NCBI GenBank assembly: GCA_012964265.1
Contig: DTUH01000048.1
Coordinates: 1 to 18,776 of the forward strand
Length of the DNA stretch: 18,776 nt
Direction: 5' to 3'
From: Candidatus Lambdaproteobacteria bacterium
GTDB taxonomy: Bacteria; SAR324; NAC60-12
The notes beneath the pieces are model-generated. The model made no database searches, was not told the origin of the DNA, and was given only the letters and a program-made list of their open reading frames with translations. Each line of letters begins with the position of its first letter. Position 1 is the stretch's first letter. Positions 8,622 through 16,112 of the stretch are shown piece after piece. The translations under genes and the position numbers were made by a program.

Positions 8622-9287
8622 ATGTCCAGAACCACTTTGAACATAACTGAATCTGTCTATGATTATTTGCTCTCGGTATCTTTGCGGGAAGCCGGGGTTT
8701 TGCGGGAATTACGGGAAGAAACCGCATCACATCCGCACGCGAACATGCAAATTGCTCCGGAACAAGGGCAGTTTATGCAGATGCTTGCCCGCTTGATTGG
8801 CGCGAAAACTGTAGTCGAGGTCGGCGTGTTTACCGGTTATAGTTCGTTAGCGGTGGCTCTGGCTTTACCCGAAACCGGACGCATCGTGGCTTGTGACGTC
8901 AGCGAAGAATACACCGCCATTGCCCGGCGTTATTGGAAAAAAGCGGGGGTCGCTCATAAAGTCGATTTGCGGTTAGCACCTGCGTTGGAAACACTGGATC
9001 ATTTGTTGGAGCAAGAACATGCTGCCGAAACATTTGACATGGCATTTATTGACGCGGACAAAGAGAGTTATTTACTGTACTACGAGCGCATTCTGCAATT
9101 GCTGCGGCCTGGAGGTTTACTGCTTGTGGACAATGTGCTTTGGAGTGGCTTGCCTGCTGATCCCGAACATCATGATGCCGCCACCGACGCGCTCAGGGCG
9201 TTCAACACATTTTTGTACCAGGACGAACGTATTGACCTCAGTTTGCTGCCCCTCGCCGATGGTTTGACCTTGGCAAGAAAACGTTGA
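8622..9287 (+). CDS. SAM-dependent O-methyltransferase (caffeoyl-CoA OMT-like)
   Basis: Class I methyltransferase of the small, metal-dependent O-methyltransferase family (Methyltransf_3, the caffeoyl-CoA/catechol OMT type). SAM-binding motif I is EVGVFTGYSS (66-75), followed by an acidic residue after strand 2 (ACDVSEEY), FIDADK (142-147) and LLLVDN (166-171). The aspartates of the last two motifs bind the divalent metal in this family. The length of 221 is typical. The true substrate is not known; bacterial members methylate catechol-like hydroxyls. I chose the ATG at 8622 because AGGTG lies five bases before it. An in-frame GTG at 8616 overlaps that ribosome-binding site. It begins 50 bases after ilvD on the same strand and may share its transcript. 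Confidence 0.9.
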   Translation: MSRTTLNITESVYDYLLSVSLREAGVLRELREETASHPHANMQIAPEQGQFMQMLARLIGAKTVVEVGVFTGYSSLAVALALPETGRIVACDVSEEYTAIARRYWKKAGVAHKVDLRLAPALETLDHLLEQEHAAETFDMAFIDADKESYLLYYERILQLLRPGGLLLVDNVLWSGLPADPEHHDAATDALRAFNTFLYQDERIDLSLLPLADGLTLARKR

Positions 9288-9400
9288 TAATTTCGTTTAC
9301 CGTGAACATCTTTAAAATCACCATAGAGTTTATTTTTTAGGTAAGCCGCTTTTGATTGATGAGTTGAAATGGGAAACATAGATTATACTGAATTATATCG

Positions 9401-9412
9401 GCTTCAAGAAGC
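9401..9412. promoter_or_regulatory. Palindrome in lutB leader, possible operator
   Basis: GCTTC-AA-GAAGC is a perfect 12-base inverted repeat, 31 bases before the lutB start. It lies just downstream of a -10-like TATACT (9384-9389) and an AT-rich TTATAT. No well-spaced -35 accompanies them (TTGAAA at 9364-9369 is 14 bases from TATACT). Position and symmetry suit a dimeric repressor site, but no regulator gene is nearby and the match is short. Confidence 0.3.
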
Positions 9413-9443
9413 TGTGTTGAAAAAATAATTGCGGGAATGTTAA

Positions 9444-10883
9444 ATGAATAAAAAGCAACTTTCCCCTGAATCTTTTCAGCGTGACACTTTTTCTGCACTG
9501 AATGACCCACAGTTGCGCCGTAATTTTAAACGGGCAATGAACGGTTTAATGGAAAAGCGGCAAGCAGTTTTTGCGGATGTCGATGAATGGCAGCAGCTCA
9601 GGGAATTGGGCCGTTCGGTGCGCGCAAATACTTTGCGGAAGCTTCCGGAATTACTTGAGCAGTTGGAAGTAAACTGCACTAAAAACGGAATTCAGGTTCA
9701 TTGGGCGGAAAGCATAGATGAGGCAAATGCTTTAGTGCTGGAAATTGCGCAACGGCATGGTGTTAAAGGCGTGGTAAAGGGCAAGTCAATGGTTTCCGAG
9801 GAAATGGAGTTGAACCATTTTCTGGAACAACATGGCATTGAGGCGTTGGAAGCAGACTTGGGTGAATACATTATTCAGGTAGATCATGAGCTGCCTTCGC
9901 ATATCATAATGCCTGCAATTCATAAAAATAAGAAACAAATTTCTCAGATGTTTCACGATAAAGTGGATTCGGGAACACTTGCTGAGAGTGCAGAGGAAAT
10001 GACCGCCATTGCCCGGAAAGTCCTGCGGCAGAAATTTTATGATGCGGATATGGGTGTTTCCGGAGTCAACTTTGCCGTGGCGGAAACAGGAACCCTTTGT
10101 CTGGTGGAAAATGAGGGCAACGGAAGGTTTTGCACTACTTTGCCGCCCGTTCATGTGGCAGTGATGGGTATAGAAAAAGTTATTGAGCGACTTGAAGATG
10201 TGCCCCCGTTGCTGAGTTTATTGACACGCTCGGCGACCGGACAAGCCATCACAACATATTTCAACATGATCACTTCCCCACGCAGATCAGGTGAAAAAGA
10301 CGGGCCGCAAGAAGTGCATTTGATTTTACTGGATAACGGACGTTCCCGGATGCATTCCGACGAATTGTTGCAGGAAACCTTACTTTGCATCCGCTGCGGA
10401 GCCTGCATGAATCACTGTCCGGTTTATTCACGCATCGGTGGTCATGCTTACAACACCACCTATCCCGGTCCCATCGGAAAAATTCTCACGCCGCAAATGA
10501 AAGGCCTGCACGAAGCTGGACATTTGGCGGATGCGTCAAGTTTGTGCGGAGCTTGTGTAGAGGTTTGTCCTGTGAAAATTCCGATCACAGATATTCTGCT
10601 GCGATTGCGTCACGATAAAGTGGAAAGCAAACGAAAAATTTCACTAGCTGAATCCGGCGGAATAAAAGCAAAAACAGAAAGGTTGGTTTGGAAAGGTTGG
10701 GCCATGGTTTTTGCCAATCCGGAAATCTATCGCTTAAAAAGTTATGGTATTGCTAAAATGGGAAATTTCACTCCGGGCTGGCTTCCGATTCTCAGGAAAT
10801 GGACTTCTGTGCGCTCAAAGCCGCGTTTTGCCAAAAAAAATTTACATCAACTTGTACGGGAAGAGGGATTGAGGGATGAATAA
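9444..10883 (+). CDS. lutB: LutB-type iron-sulfur LUD protein (L-lactate oxidation)
   Basis: Homologue of LutB/LldF, the iron-sulfur component of the LutABC complex that oxidises L-lactate to pyruvate and feeds electrons to the respiratory chain. The LUD domain core is AETGTLCLVENEGNGRF (213-229), with LPPVHVAVMGIEKVI after it. Two cysteine clusters follow: C315-x2-C318-x2-C321-x3-C325-P (CIRCGACMNHCPVY) and C368-x2-C371-x3-C375-P (CGACVEVCPVKIP), as expected for two [4Fe-4S] centres. The 479-residue length matches the family. It overlaps lutC by 8 bases and leads the operon. LutA, the usual CCG-domain partner, is absent on both sides. The start ATG has GCGGGAA about eight bases upstream. The substrate could be another 2-hydroxyacid. 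Confidence 0.93.
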   Translation: MNKKQLSPESFQRDTFSALNDPQLRRNFKRAMNGLMEKRQAVFADVDEWQQLRELGRSVRANTLRKLPELLEQLEVNCTKNGIQVHWAESIDEANALVLEIAQRHGVKGVVKGKSMVSEEMELNHFLEQHGIEALEADLGEYIIQVDHELPSHIIMPAIHKNKKQISQMFHDKVDSGTLAESAEEMTAIARKVLRQKFYDADMGVSGVNFAVAETGTLCLVENEGNGRFCTTLPPVHVAVMGIEKVIERLEDVPPLLSLLTRSATGQAITTYFNMITSPRRSGEKDGPQEVHLILLDNGRSRMHSDELLQETLLCIRCGACMNHCPVYSRIGGHAYNTTYPGPIGKILTPQMKGLHEAGHLADASSLCGACVEVCPVKIPITDILLRLRHDKVESKRKISLAESGGIKAKTERLVWKGWAMVFANPEIYRLKSYGIAKMGNFTPGWLPILRKWTSVRSKPRFAKKNLHQLVREEGLRDE

Positions 10884-11544
10884 TTCTGCAGCTGCACGAG
10901 AAAAAATTCTGTCAAGTTTACGTAGATTTCCCGGCGTTCCGGAAAAATATCCACGGAATGTTTCTGTGATGGAACGTAAAAGCTGGACACAGGCAGAAAA
11001 AGTGGTACAGCTAAAAAGCATGATGGAGGCAGTTCACACAGAAGTAAGAATTTGTACTGAAAATACCTGGGGCAGTTCGCTTTGTTCAGTTGTTCAAGAA
11101 AAGGAAATTGGCCAGCTCCTTTACGGAAGCAAAACCGAATTGGGCCAACATCTCCGGGAAATGTGTCAACGCACGCCTGATACAATGCCAGAACTGGTGG
11201 ATTATGAACAACCGATTGAGGAAACAAAAGATTTACTGTTTGGAATTGACGCGGCTATCACGACAACACGCGGCGGCATTGCGGAAACCGGCTCGCTGAT
11301 CCTTTGGCCGACTCCGGATGAACCCCGGTTGATGTCCCTGATTCCGCCGATTCATATTGCCTTGCTTCATGCTGACACGATTCACAACACTTTCTGGGAA
11401 GCCATGACGACAGAGAAATGGAATTCCGGAATGCCCCCAAACGCGCTACTTATTTCCGGACCTTCCAAAACAGCTGATATTGAGCAAACTCTCGTTTATG
11501 GAGTTCACGGCTGCAAAGAGTTGGTTGTGCTTTTGATACAATGA
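10876..11544 (+). CDS. lutC: LutC-type LUD-domain protein
   Basis: LUD (LutC/YkgG) domain protein, the third component of the LutABC lactate oxidation complex. The conserved core is ITTTRGGIAETGSL (128-141), then WPTPDEPRLMSLIPPIHI (144-161), and ISGPSKTADIE near the C-terminus. The length of 222 is typical for LutC. The start ATG lies inside the last codons of lutB (8-base overlap) and directly follows a GAGGG stretch, so the two are translationally coupled and almost certainly made together. No cysteine cluster is present, as expected. Its biochemical role in the complex is not well defined even in studied organisms. Confidence 0.92.
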   Translation: MNNSAAAREKILSSLRRFPGVPEKYPRNVSVMERKSWTQAEKVVQLKSMMEAVHTEVRICTENTWGSSLCSVVQEKEIGQLLYGSKTELGQHLREMCQRTPDTMPELVDYEQPIEETKDLLFGIDAAITTTRGGIAETGSLILWPTPDEPRLMSLIPPIHIALLHADTIHNTFWEAMTTEKWNSGMPPNALLISGPSKTADIEQTLVYGVHGCKELVVLLIQ

Positions 11545-11563
11545 GGTAAAGAACCAAACAATA

Positions 11564-12760
11564 ATGCAGCAAACCGACATTATAATAATCGGAGGTGGAA
11601 TTGTAGGACTTGCCACTGCATACCAATTCACCATGGATTATCCCCGCCTGAAAATAACCCTGCTGGAAAAAGAACCCCACCTGGCAATTCACCAAACCGG
11701 ACACAACTCGGGAGTTTTGCACACCGGAATTTACTACAAACCGGGCTCCCTCAAGGCACTAAACTGTCGTGAAGGAAAATCCAGAATGGAAGCGTTTTGC
11801 AGGGAAGAGGGAATCGATTTTGAGATTTGCGGAAAAGTAATAGTTGCGGTTTCCGAAGATGAGTTGCCGGCACTTGAAACTATTTATCAACGGGGGCGAA
11901 TGAACGGTGTGCGCTGCAAAATGATAGACGCAGAAAAGCTGCACGAACTCGAGCCGCATGTCGCGGGAATACAAGCAGTGCACGTTCCGGAAGCGGGAAT
12001 TGTGAATTTCGGAAAAGTTTGTGAACGATTTGCGGCACATATACGTGAGCAAAACGGAAACGAGATTGTTTGTTCAGCAAAGGTGACTGCAATTCGTCAG
12101 ACGGCTCAACGCATGCTTGTGGAAACTGAACGTGGTGAATTTGAGGGTAAGTATGTGATAAATTGCGCCGGTCTGTATTCCGATAAAATCACTGCCATGA
12201 CTCAAAATCCGGATTCCAAAATTATTCCGTTCCGGGGTGAATACTATGAGGTTCGTCCGGAAAAACATCATTTGTGCCGGAATTTGATTTATCCGGTTCC
12301 GGATCCTGATTTTCCTTTTTTAGGTGTTCATTTTACGCGTATGATTGACGGTTCCCTGGAATGCGGTCCAAACGCGGTTTTGGCTTTTGCACGAGAGGGT
12401 TACACCCGCAGTACCATCAATATTCCGGAGCTTGCAGAAGTTTTGTGCTATTCCGGATTTATGAAATTAGCGCTAAAATACTGGCGCGCCGGTGCAGGAG
12501 AGATGTGGCGTTCGTTCAGCAAAGCCGCTTTCGTCCGTGCATTGCAAAGGCTGATTCCGGAAATCACCGCCGATGATTTGGAAGCCGCTCCAGCCGGAAT
12601 TCGAGCACAAGCGGTGCTGCCAAACGGCAAGCTGGTAGATGATTTTCTAATTCAGGAAAATAAAAACATGATCAATGTGGGCAATGCTCCCTCTCCCGCG
12701 GCTACTTCATCGCTCAATATCGGTACGCACATTGTAAACATCGTTGCAAAACGGTTTTAG
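11564..12760 (+). CDS. lhgO: L-2-hydroxyglutarate oxidase/dehydrogenase (LhgO/YgaF-like)
   Basis: FAD-dependent oxidoreductase that oxidises L-2-hydroxyglutarate to 2-oxoglutarate, passing electrons to the quinone pool in E. coli. The N-terminal dinucleotide fold is DIIIIGGGIVGLATA (5-19) with LEKE at the end of strand 2. Family marks follow: HQTGHNSGVLHTGIYYKPGSLKA, VINCAGLYSDKI, FRGEYYE, PDPDFPFLGVHFTRMIDG, and near the end GIRAQAVLPNGKLVDDF and NAPSPAATSSLNIG. The length of 398 is slightly below E. coli LhgO. It starts 19 bases after lutC, so it belongs to the same operon, which links it to 2-hydroxyacid metabolism. Glycerol-3-phosphate dehydrogenase and D-amino-acid oxidase relatives are less likely given the LhgO-specific blocks. 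Confidence 0.92.
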   Translation: MQQTDIIIIGGGIVGLATAYQFTMDYPRLKITLLEKEPHLAIHQTGHNSGVLHTGIYYKPGSLKALNCREGKSRMEAFCREEGIDFEICGKVIVAVSEDELPALETIYQRGRMNGVRCKMIDAEKLHELEPHVAGIQAVHVPEAGIVNFGKVCERFAAHIREQNGNEIVCSAKVTAIRQTAQRMLVETERGEFEGKYVINCAGLYSDKITAMTQNPDSKIIPFRGEYYEVRPEKHHLCRNLIYPVPDPDFPFLGVHFTRMIDGSLECGPNAVLAFAREGYTRSTINIPELAEVLCYSGFMKLALKYWRAGAGEMWRSFSKAAFVRALQRLIPEITADDLEAAPAGIRAQAVLPNGKLVDDFLIQENKNMINVGNAPSPAATSSLNIGTHIVNIVAKRF

Positions 12761-12761
12761 T

Positions 12762-12795
12762 GCAGGTTTGTGAATTGAACTGCTAATTTTATTTT
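12762..12795 (+). terminator. Possible intrinsic terminator after lhgO
   Basis: Arms GCAG...TT and AA...CTGC (12762-12783, with one bulged G) form a short hairpin, followed by TAATTTTATTTT, right after the lhgO stop codon. The stem is short and the T-run is interrupted, so it would be weak. It lies in the 52-base gap between convergent genes, where a terminator is expected. A perfect palindrome TACTTGCAAGTA follows just downstream. Confidence 0.35.
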
Positions 12796-12812
12796 ACTTG
12801 CAAGTAGCTCAT

Positions 12813-13721
12813 TTAAATCTCATTCTGCCAACGCAACAGCACTTCTTCCAGTGAATCCAGAGGCAGAAAAAAATTTCCACTTTTAGGAGGAACCAAAAAC
12901 TCACAGTTTGGCCAACCCAGAGAAAATAAATTTTCAAAACAAAATTGACCACTTGACAAAAGCGGTCGAATCTCAAGGATTTTAATCTCAGCAGGTGCAA
13001 ACAGAACATTTGTTAAACCGGCGCCATGTGCTGCGATAACATGAGAAGCCGTTCGGAAAAGCTGTACTTGATCCAGGATGTTCAACTCTTCCAGATAAAA
13101 TTTACGGAAATTGTGTTTTTTCAGTAACGGCAAAAACTCTTCCTCATTTGATAAGTGACGTTTAACCGCCAATTTTCGTGAAACATAAATCCGCAATTTA
13201 GCTTTTGAACTGTGGGAATTTGGAGACGTTTTCTGAGTAATAAATTTTTCAAAAAAGGTTTGGATTTTTTTTACTTTTTCCGAATTCCAGTCAGGGGATG
13301 TCATTTCCGGAATAATAAGTTTTTCTACATGAAAAATTTCGGGTGCCAAAACCTGTACCTCAAACCCTGCCTCAGTTAGAAAATCTAAAAACGAAATCGG
13401 CATAAATTCAGGTACCAATACTGGAAATCGCGGTGCATCGATCAGATGGGCTAACAAATCGGAAAGTAGATGGTAATAGCTGTAAATGTGAGGTGAAATG
13501 CCTAAGTGGTAAGTCCCTTTTAAGACTCGTGCATTTTCGGGATCGGCTAAACCCTGATGCAGACGTGCCTCGATGTAGCGGCGGTGCTCTCCATCACCAG
13601 GATTTTGTTCCGGACATGAAAGATGCCAGGGGTATTTCTGAAAATGAAACCAGATTCGATTTCCGGATTGAACTAAGCCATCAGCGGCAGAAAGTAAAGC
13701 ATTTTCAAGAATCAGGGACAT
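12813..13721 (-). CDS. Glycosyltransferase family 61 (DUF563) protein
   Basis: Resembles GT61/DUF563 glycosyltransferases, which add sugars to capsule, LPS or other surface polysaccharides. Seen: an N-terminal region with SPHIYSYYHLLSDLLAHL, where the family has a conserved aromatic-xHxL stretch; YVSRK (179-183) followed by KRHLSNEEE; FRKFYLEEL; and the hallmark block DQVQLFRTASHVIAAHGAGLTN (217-238) with LFAP and ILEIRP. No signal peptide or membrane segment is evident, so it probably works on the cytoplasmic side. The length of 302 is within range. It lies 74 bases downstream of rfbB on the same strand, which points to a deoxysugar-containing surface glycan, though the donor sugar is not known. 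The ATG lacks a clear ribosome-binding site. Confidence 0.82.
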   Translation of the reverse strand: MSLILENALLSAADGLVQSGNRIWFHFQKYPWHLSCPEQNPGDGEHRRYIEARLHQGLADPENARVLKGTYHLGISPHIYSYYHLLSDLLAHLIDAPRFPVLVPEFMPISFLDFLTEAGFEVQVLAPEIFHVEKLIIPEMTSPDWNSEKVKKIQTFFEKFITQKTSPNSHSSKAKLRIYVSRKLAVKRHLSNEEEFLPLLKKHNFRKFYLEELNILDQVQLFRTASHVIAAHGAGLTNVLFAPAEIKILEIRPLLSSGQFCFENLFSLGWPNCEFLVPPKSGNFFLPLDSLEEVLLRWQNEI

Positions 13722-13795
13722 GATCTAAACAGTTTTCAACCGACACACAACAGCTAAGAGAATATGGAAAACAGTCAACGGCGAATTATATGCGT

Positions 13796-14842
13796 TCAAC
13801 CGTATTGGAGTTCATAGTAGTCTTTATACGTGCCGGAAGTAATGTTGCTGACCCAGTCCTGGTGGTCAAGATACCAGCGGATAGTTTTGGAAAGTCCTTC
13901 TTCAAAAGAGTGACGCGGGGTCCATTTTAATGCGGTTTTAATTTTTGTTGCATCAATTGCATAACGCCGGTCATGCCCTGGGCGGTCCTTAACAAAAGTT
14001 ATCAGATTTTCACAGGAATCATCTTCACTTCTACCCAGTTCTTTGTCCAGTTCTCTGCAGACGAAACGGACAATGTCGATATTGCTCCATTCATTGGATC
14101 CGCCAATGTTGAATACTTCTCCGGAAGCGCCTTCATGGAAAACAAGATCCAGAGCTTCACAGTGGTCTTCTACAAACAGCCAATCGCGGATATTTTTTCC
14201 GTCTCCATAAACTGGAATGGGAAGTTTCTGTGTGCAGTTATGGATCAGTAAGGGCAGCAGTTTTTCGGGAAATTGAAAAGGTCCGTAATTATTTGAACAA
14301 TTGGTAGTGACAACATTCATTTTGTATGTGTGCCGCCATGCACGCACCAAGTGATCGCTGCCTGCTTTTGAGGCAGAATATGGAGAGTTTGGAGCATAAG
14401 CAGTTGTTTCCAAAAATTTCCCTTTTGAACCAAGTGAACCGTAAACTTCATCTGTACTCACATGTAGAAATCGATGTGTGCTCAGATCATCACTCCAGTA
14501 TTTTCGTGAAGTTTCCAAGAGGTTGAAGGTACCGGTTATATTTGTTTCAACAAAATCAGCAGGACCGTGAATACTTCGATCTACGTGGGATTCTGCGGCA
14601 AGATGAATTACTGCGTCAATCGCATGTTTTGAAAAAGCTTTTGAAATATCAAGGGAGTTTCGCAAATCACCAAGAACAAAGCGGTAATTTGGGTGGTTTT
14701 TAATTTCTTGCAGATTTTCCAGATTGCCTGCATAAGTCAGGGCATCAAAATTGACGACCAAATCATCAGGGTGGTGGCAAAGCCAGTGCAAAACCAAATT
14801 TGCTCCGATGAAGCCTGCACCACCTGTGATCATCAAATTCAT
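13796..14842 (-). CDS. rfbB: dTDP-glucose 4,6-dehydratase
   Basis: Converts dTDP-D-glucose to dTDP-4-keto-6-deoxy-D-glucose with tightly bound NAD, the entry step to dTDP-rhamnose and other deoxysugars. This extended short-chain dehydrogenase has the Rossmann motif GGAGFIG (7-13), FDALTYAGN (family-specific), HLAAESHVDRS (80-90), the catalytic STDE (129-132) with VYG after it, the Tyr155-x3-Lys159 pair in PYSASKAGSDH, NNYGPFQFPEKL (184-195), and GDGKNIRDWL. The length of 348 is normal. rmlA, rmlC and rmlD are not in the window, so the final sugar is undetermined. It starts 7 bases after the stop of the glycine-rich envelope gene and is followed by a GT61 gene, suggesting one polysaccharide operon. 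Confidence 0.96.
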   Translation of the reverse strand: MNLMITGGAGFIGANLVLHWLCHHPDDLVVNFDALTYAGNLENLQEIKNHPNYRFVLGDLRNSLDISKAFSKHAIDAVIHLAAESHVDRSIHGPADFVETNITGTFNLLETSRKYWSDDLSTHRFLHVSTDEVYGSLGSKGKFLETTAYAPNSPYSASKAGSDHLVRAWRHTYKMNVVTTNCSNNYGPFQFPEKLLPLLIHNCTQKLPIPVYGDGKNIRDWLFVEDHCEALDLVFHEGASGEVFNIGGSNEWSNIDIVRFVCRELDKELGRSEDDSCENLITFVKDRPGHDRRYAIDATKIKTALKWTPRHSFEEGLSKTIRWYLDHQDWVSNITSGTYKDYYELQYG

Positions 14843-14849
14843 GTCTGTT

Positions 14850-15284
14850 TCAGAAAGAAGCAGTCAACAAATCGAGGCGCCATTGAGGGGAATCCGTATT
14901 TAAATCAATTTCAGGCTGAGGTAATAGTTTTGCGGGACGTATGACTAAGATCTTAGAATTAAGGTCGAAGTGGAATAAACCCTTTAGTTTTCCGTCACTC
15001 ATGAAGATCCCGCTTTCAGTTCGGGACTCATATATGCCTACGCCCATTCCGACAAACAAACCCAGGGCCAGGCCTTTAATCACATATTTTGGAAATAATT
15101 TATCTTCCTTGTCTTCATCCTGCAAAGCCCAAAATGCCAAGCCGGAGACACCGCCAATCGCAGAACCCCATAAACTGTTTTTAAAGACGGTTTGGAGAGT
15201 TTCCGCACTTGCGTTTGTTACTCCGCCGAATAACAAACAAACGGACATAGTACAAATGCCCAAAGTTCTTTTCAGCCAATTCAT
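14850..15284 (-). CDS. Exported glycine-rich small protein, unknown function
   Basis: I do not recognise the family. Residues 1-27 look like a signal peptide (KR, hydrophobic core, cleavage after NASA). The mature part begins with a short stretch containing G40, G44, G45 and G48 (SLWGSAIGGVSGLAFWAL), an acidic spacer DEDKEDK, then a second glycine-patterned hydrophobic stretch with G71, G75, G79, G81 and G83 (GLALGLFVGMGVGIY). This resembles glycine-zipper hairpins that insert in membranes. The C-terminal third is soluble-looking. The start is strongly supported by GGAGG five bases upstream of the ATG. It is the first gene before rfbB (7-base gap), so a role in surface polysaccharide or envelope assembly is possible but unproven. 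Confidence 0.75.
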   Translation of the reverse strand: MNWLKRTLGICTMSVCLLFGGVTNASAETLQTVFKNSLWGSAIGGVSGLAFWALQDEDKEDKLFPKYVIKGLALGLFVGMGVGIYESRTESGIFMSDGKLKGLFHFDLNSKILVIRPAKLLPQPEIDLNTDSPQWRLDLLTASF

Positions 15285-15318
15285 TTAAACCTCCATGTTA
15301 TGGCATTCCAGTCAATTT

Positions 15319-15344
15319 TAATTGCAGAAAAATCCATGCAATTA
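15319..15344. promoter_or_regulatory. Inverted-repeat operator overlapping the -10 of the envelope/rfbB operon
   Basis: TAATTGCA (15319-15326) and TGCAATTA (15337-15344) are perfect 8-bp arms with 10 bases between them, 18 bp centre to centre. On the minus strand a consensus -10, TATAAT, occupies 15346-15341, so the repeat covers the -10 and the expected transcription start, about 50 bases before the ATG at 15284. A related smaller repeat, TTGC-N8-GCAA, lies upstream at 15367-15382. The layout suits repression by a dimeric regulator. No good -35 is visible at the usual distance. Confidence 0.45.
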
Positions 15345-15502
15345 TAGGCCCTTAAGATACAACAAATTGCGTCTGAATGCAACCGTACTTTGCGACTTTG
15401 TTGAATAAGAAGTCAAAGATTTTGATAAGAGTGCACCTAAATTTTATCCACAGCATTAGATAGTATTTACTTTGAGGAAATAAAAAGAGGATTGACTTTA
15501 TT

Positions 15503-15519
15503 AGGGGAGGAAAGTCCGG
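15503..15519 (+). other. RNase P RNA (rnpB) conserved-core-like 17-mer, isolated
   Basis: AGGGGAGGAAAGTCCGG matches, as I recall it, the conserved 5' P4-region sequence of E. coli-type rnpB exactly. The rest of an rnpB gene is not found: nothing like CAGGGTGCCAGGTAACGCC follows. The 3' P4 partner (ACAGAA followed by CCGGCTTA) is also missing. GACAGAA occurs at 15738-15744 but lacks that continuation and lies inside a coding gene. It may be a relic or a coincidence. Confidence 0.3.
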
Positions 15520-15603
15520 AACCGAGGTTTAAAAAGAAACTCTAAAAAGCTTTAAAATTAGAAAAAACATCAATATTATTCCACCTGCAATAACGAGGTG
15601 CAT

Positions 15604-15635
15604 CATAAAACCATTTTTGATCTGACTGTTTTATG
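15604..15635 (-). repeat. Inverted repeat just downstream of the DUF3015 pair
   Basis: CATAAAAC (15604-15611) and GTTTTATG (15628-15635) are perfect 8-bp arms around a 16-base loop, 12 bases past the stop codon of the second DUF3015 gene. It could form a 3' hairpin in that transcript. No T-run follows on the minus strand and the stem is AT-rich, so intrinsic termination is doubtful. Confidence 0.4.
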
Positions 15636-15647
15636 GGTAAAGTTGAG

Positions 15648-16097
15648 TTATCCTGAGCATGTGAAGGCAGAATTTTGTGATAAAAGAATTTCAAACTGTT
15701 GCAAAAAATTACTGCGAGGTTTTGTCTTTCCAAACAAGACAGAATAATGACTACGCATTAAAACCATAAACGAAGTTTGTCGTTCTCCGCTACAGCCCAT
15801 CATTTGAGCCAACGCAATCAGATGCTCTCCTTTTCCTTGAGCGGCCTCTTCAGCTAAGAACGTCCACTGAGTTTTTAGATAATGATTCCGTTGATGCTGA
15901 GAGTAATCCCAATCTTTACAACCGGCGGTACCGGATGTGCTGGCGCCGGTGTAAGTTGGAGAAATTGTGATGTCGAGAGAAAATGCACCCGGATCATTTG
16001 TCGCGAAACCCATCGGACCACCTTTATGACAGGCCCACACTGCTTCACTCCAAAAAAGTACTGAAATTGTCAGTAAAAAAATGGTTTCAAAACGCAT
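15648..16097 (-). CDS. Secreted DUF3015-like protein, second of a tandem pair
   Basis: A short exported protein (149 residues) resembling the DUF3015 family, which has no known function. A signal peptide covers about 1-22 (FLLTISVLFW core, cleavage after VWA), leaving Cys23 as the first mature residue. The context is not a good lipobox, so I expect a soluble periplasmic protein. The family-like block is TSGTAGCKDWDYSQ (54-67) followed by FLAEEAAQGKGEHLIALAQMMGC (80-102). Cys23, Cys60, Cys102 and Cys147 all have counterparts in the neighbouring paralogue, which suggests two disulfides. It starts 15 bases after that paralogue, with GAGGGG about ten bases before the ATG. The DUF3015 assignment rests on remembered motif patterns. 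Confidence 0.8.
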   Translation of the reverse strand: MRFETIFLLTISVLFWSEAVWACHKGGPMGFATNDPGAFSLDITISPTYTGASTSGTAGCKDWDYSQHQRNHYLKTQWTFLAEEAAQGKGEHLIALAQMMGCSGERQTSFMVLMRSHYSVLFGKTKPRSNFLQQFEILLSQNSAFTCSG

Positions 16098-16112
16098 TTT
16101 TTGATATCCCCT

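Larger units (their letters stand above)
15285..15647. other. Gene-free 363-base region with regulatory signals
   Basis: No convincing open frame lies here. It holds the leader and candidate promoter of the minus-strand envelope/rfbB operon (15285-15346), a DnaA-box-like TTATCCACA at 15444-15452, an RNase P RNA-like 17-mer at 15503-15519, a small hairpin CACCT/AGGTG at 15582-15600, and an 8-bp inverted repeat just after the downstream DUF3015 gene. The remainder is AT-rich and unassigned. Confidence 0.6.

Noticed and set aside
15444..15452. TTATCCACA, a perfect DnaA box, as an origin
   Set aside because: Single box with no cluster, no AT-rich 13-mers and no dnaA/dnaN/gidA neighbours.
15460..15830. 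A complete rnpB gene around the 17-mer at 15503
   Set aside because: Only the P4 5' strand matches. The other conserved segments are missing, and a full-length gene would run into the DUF3015-like coding sequence.
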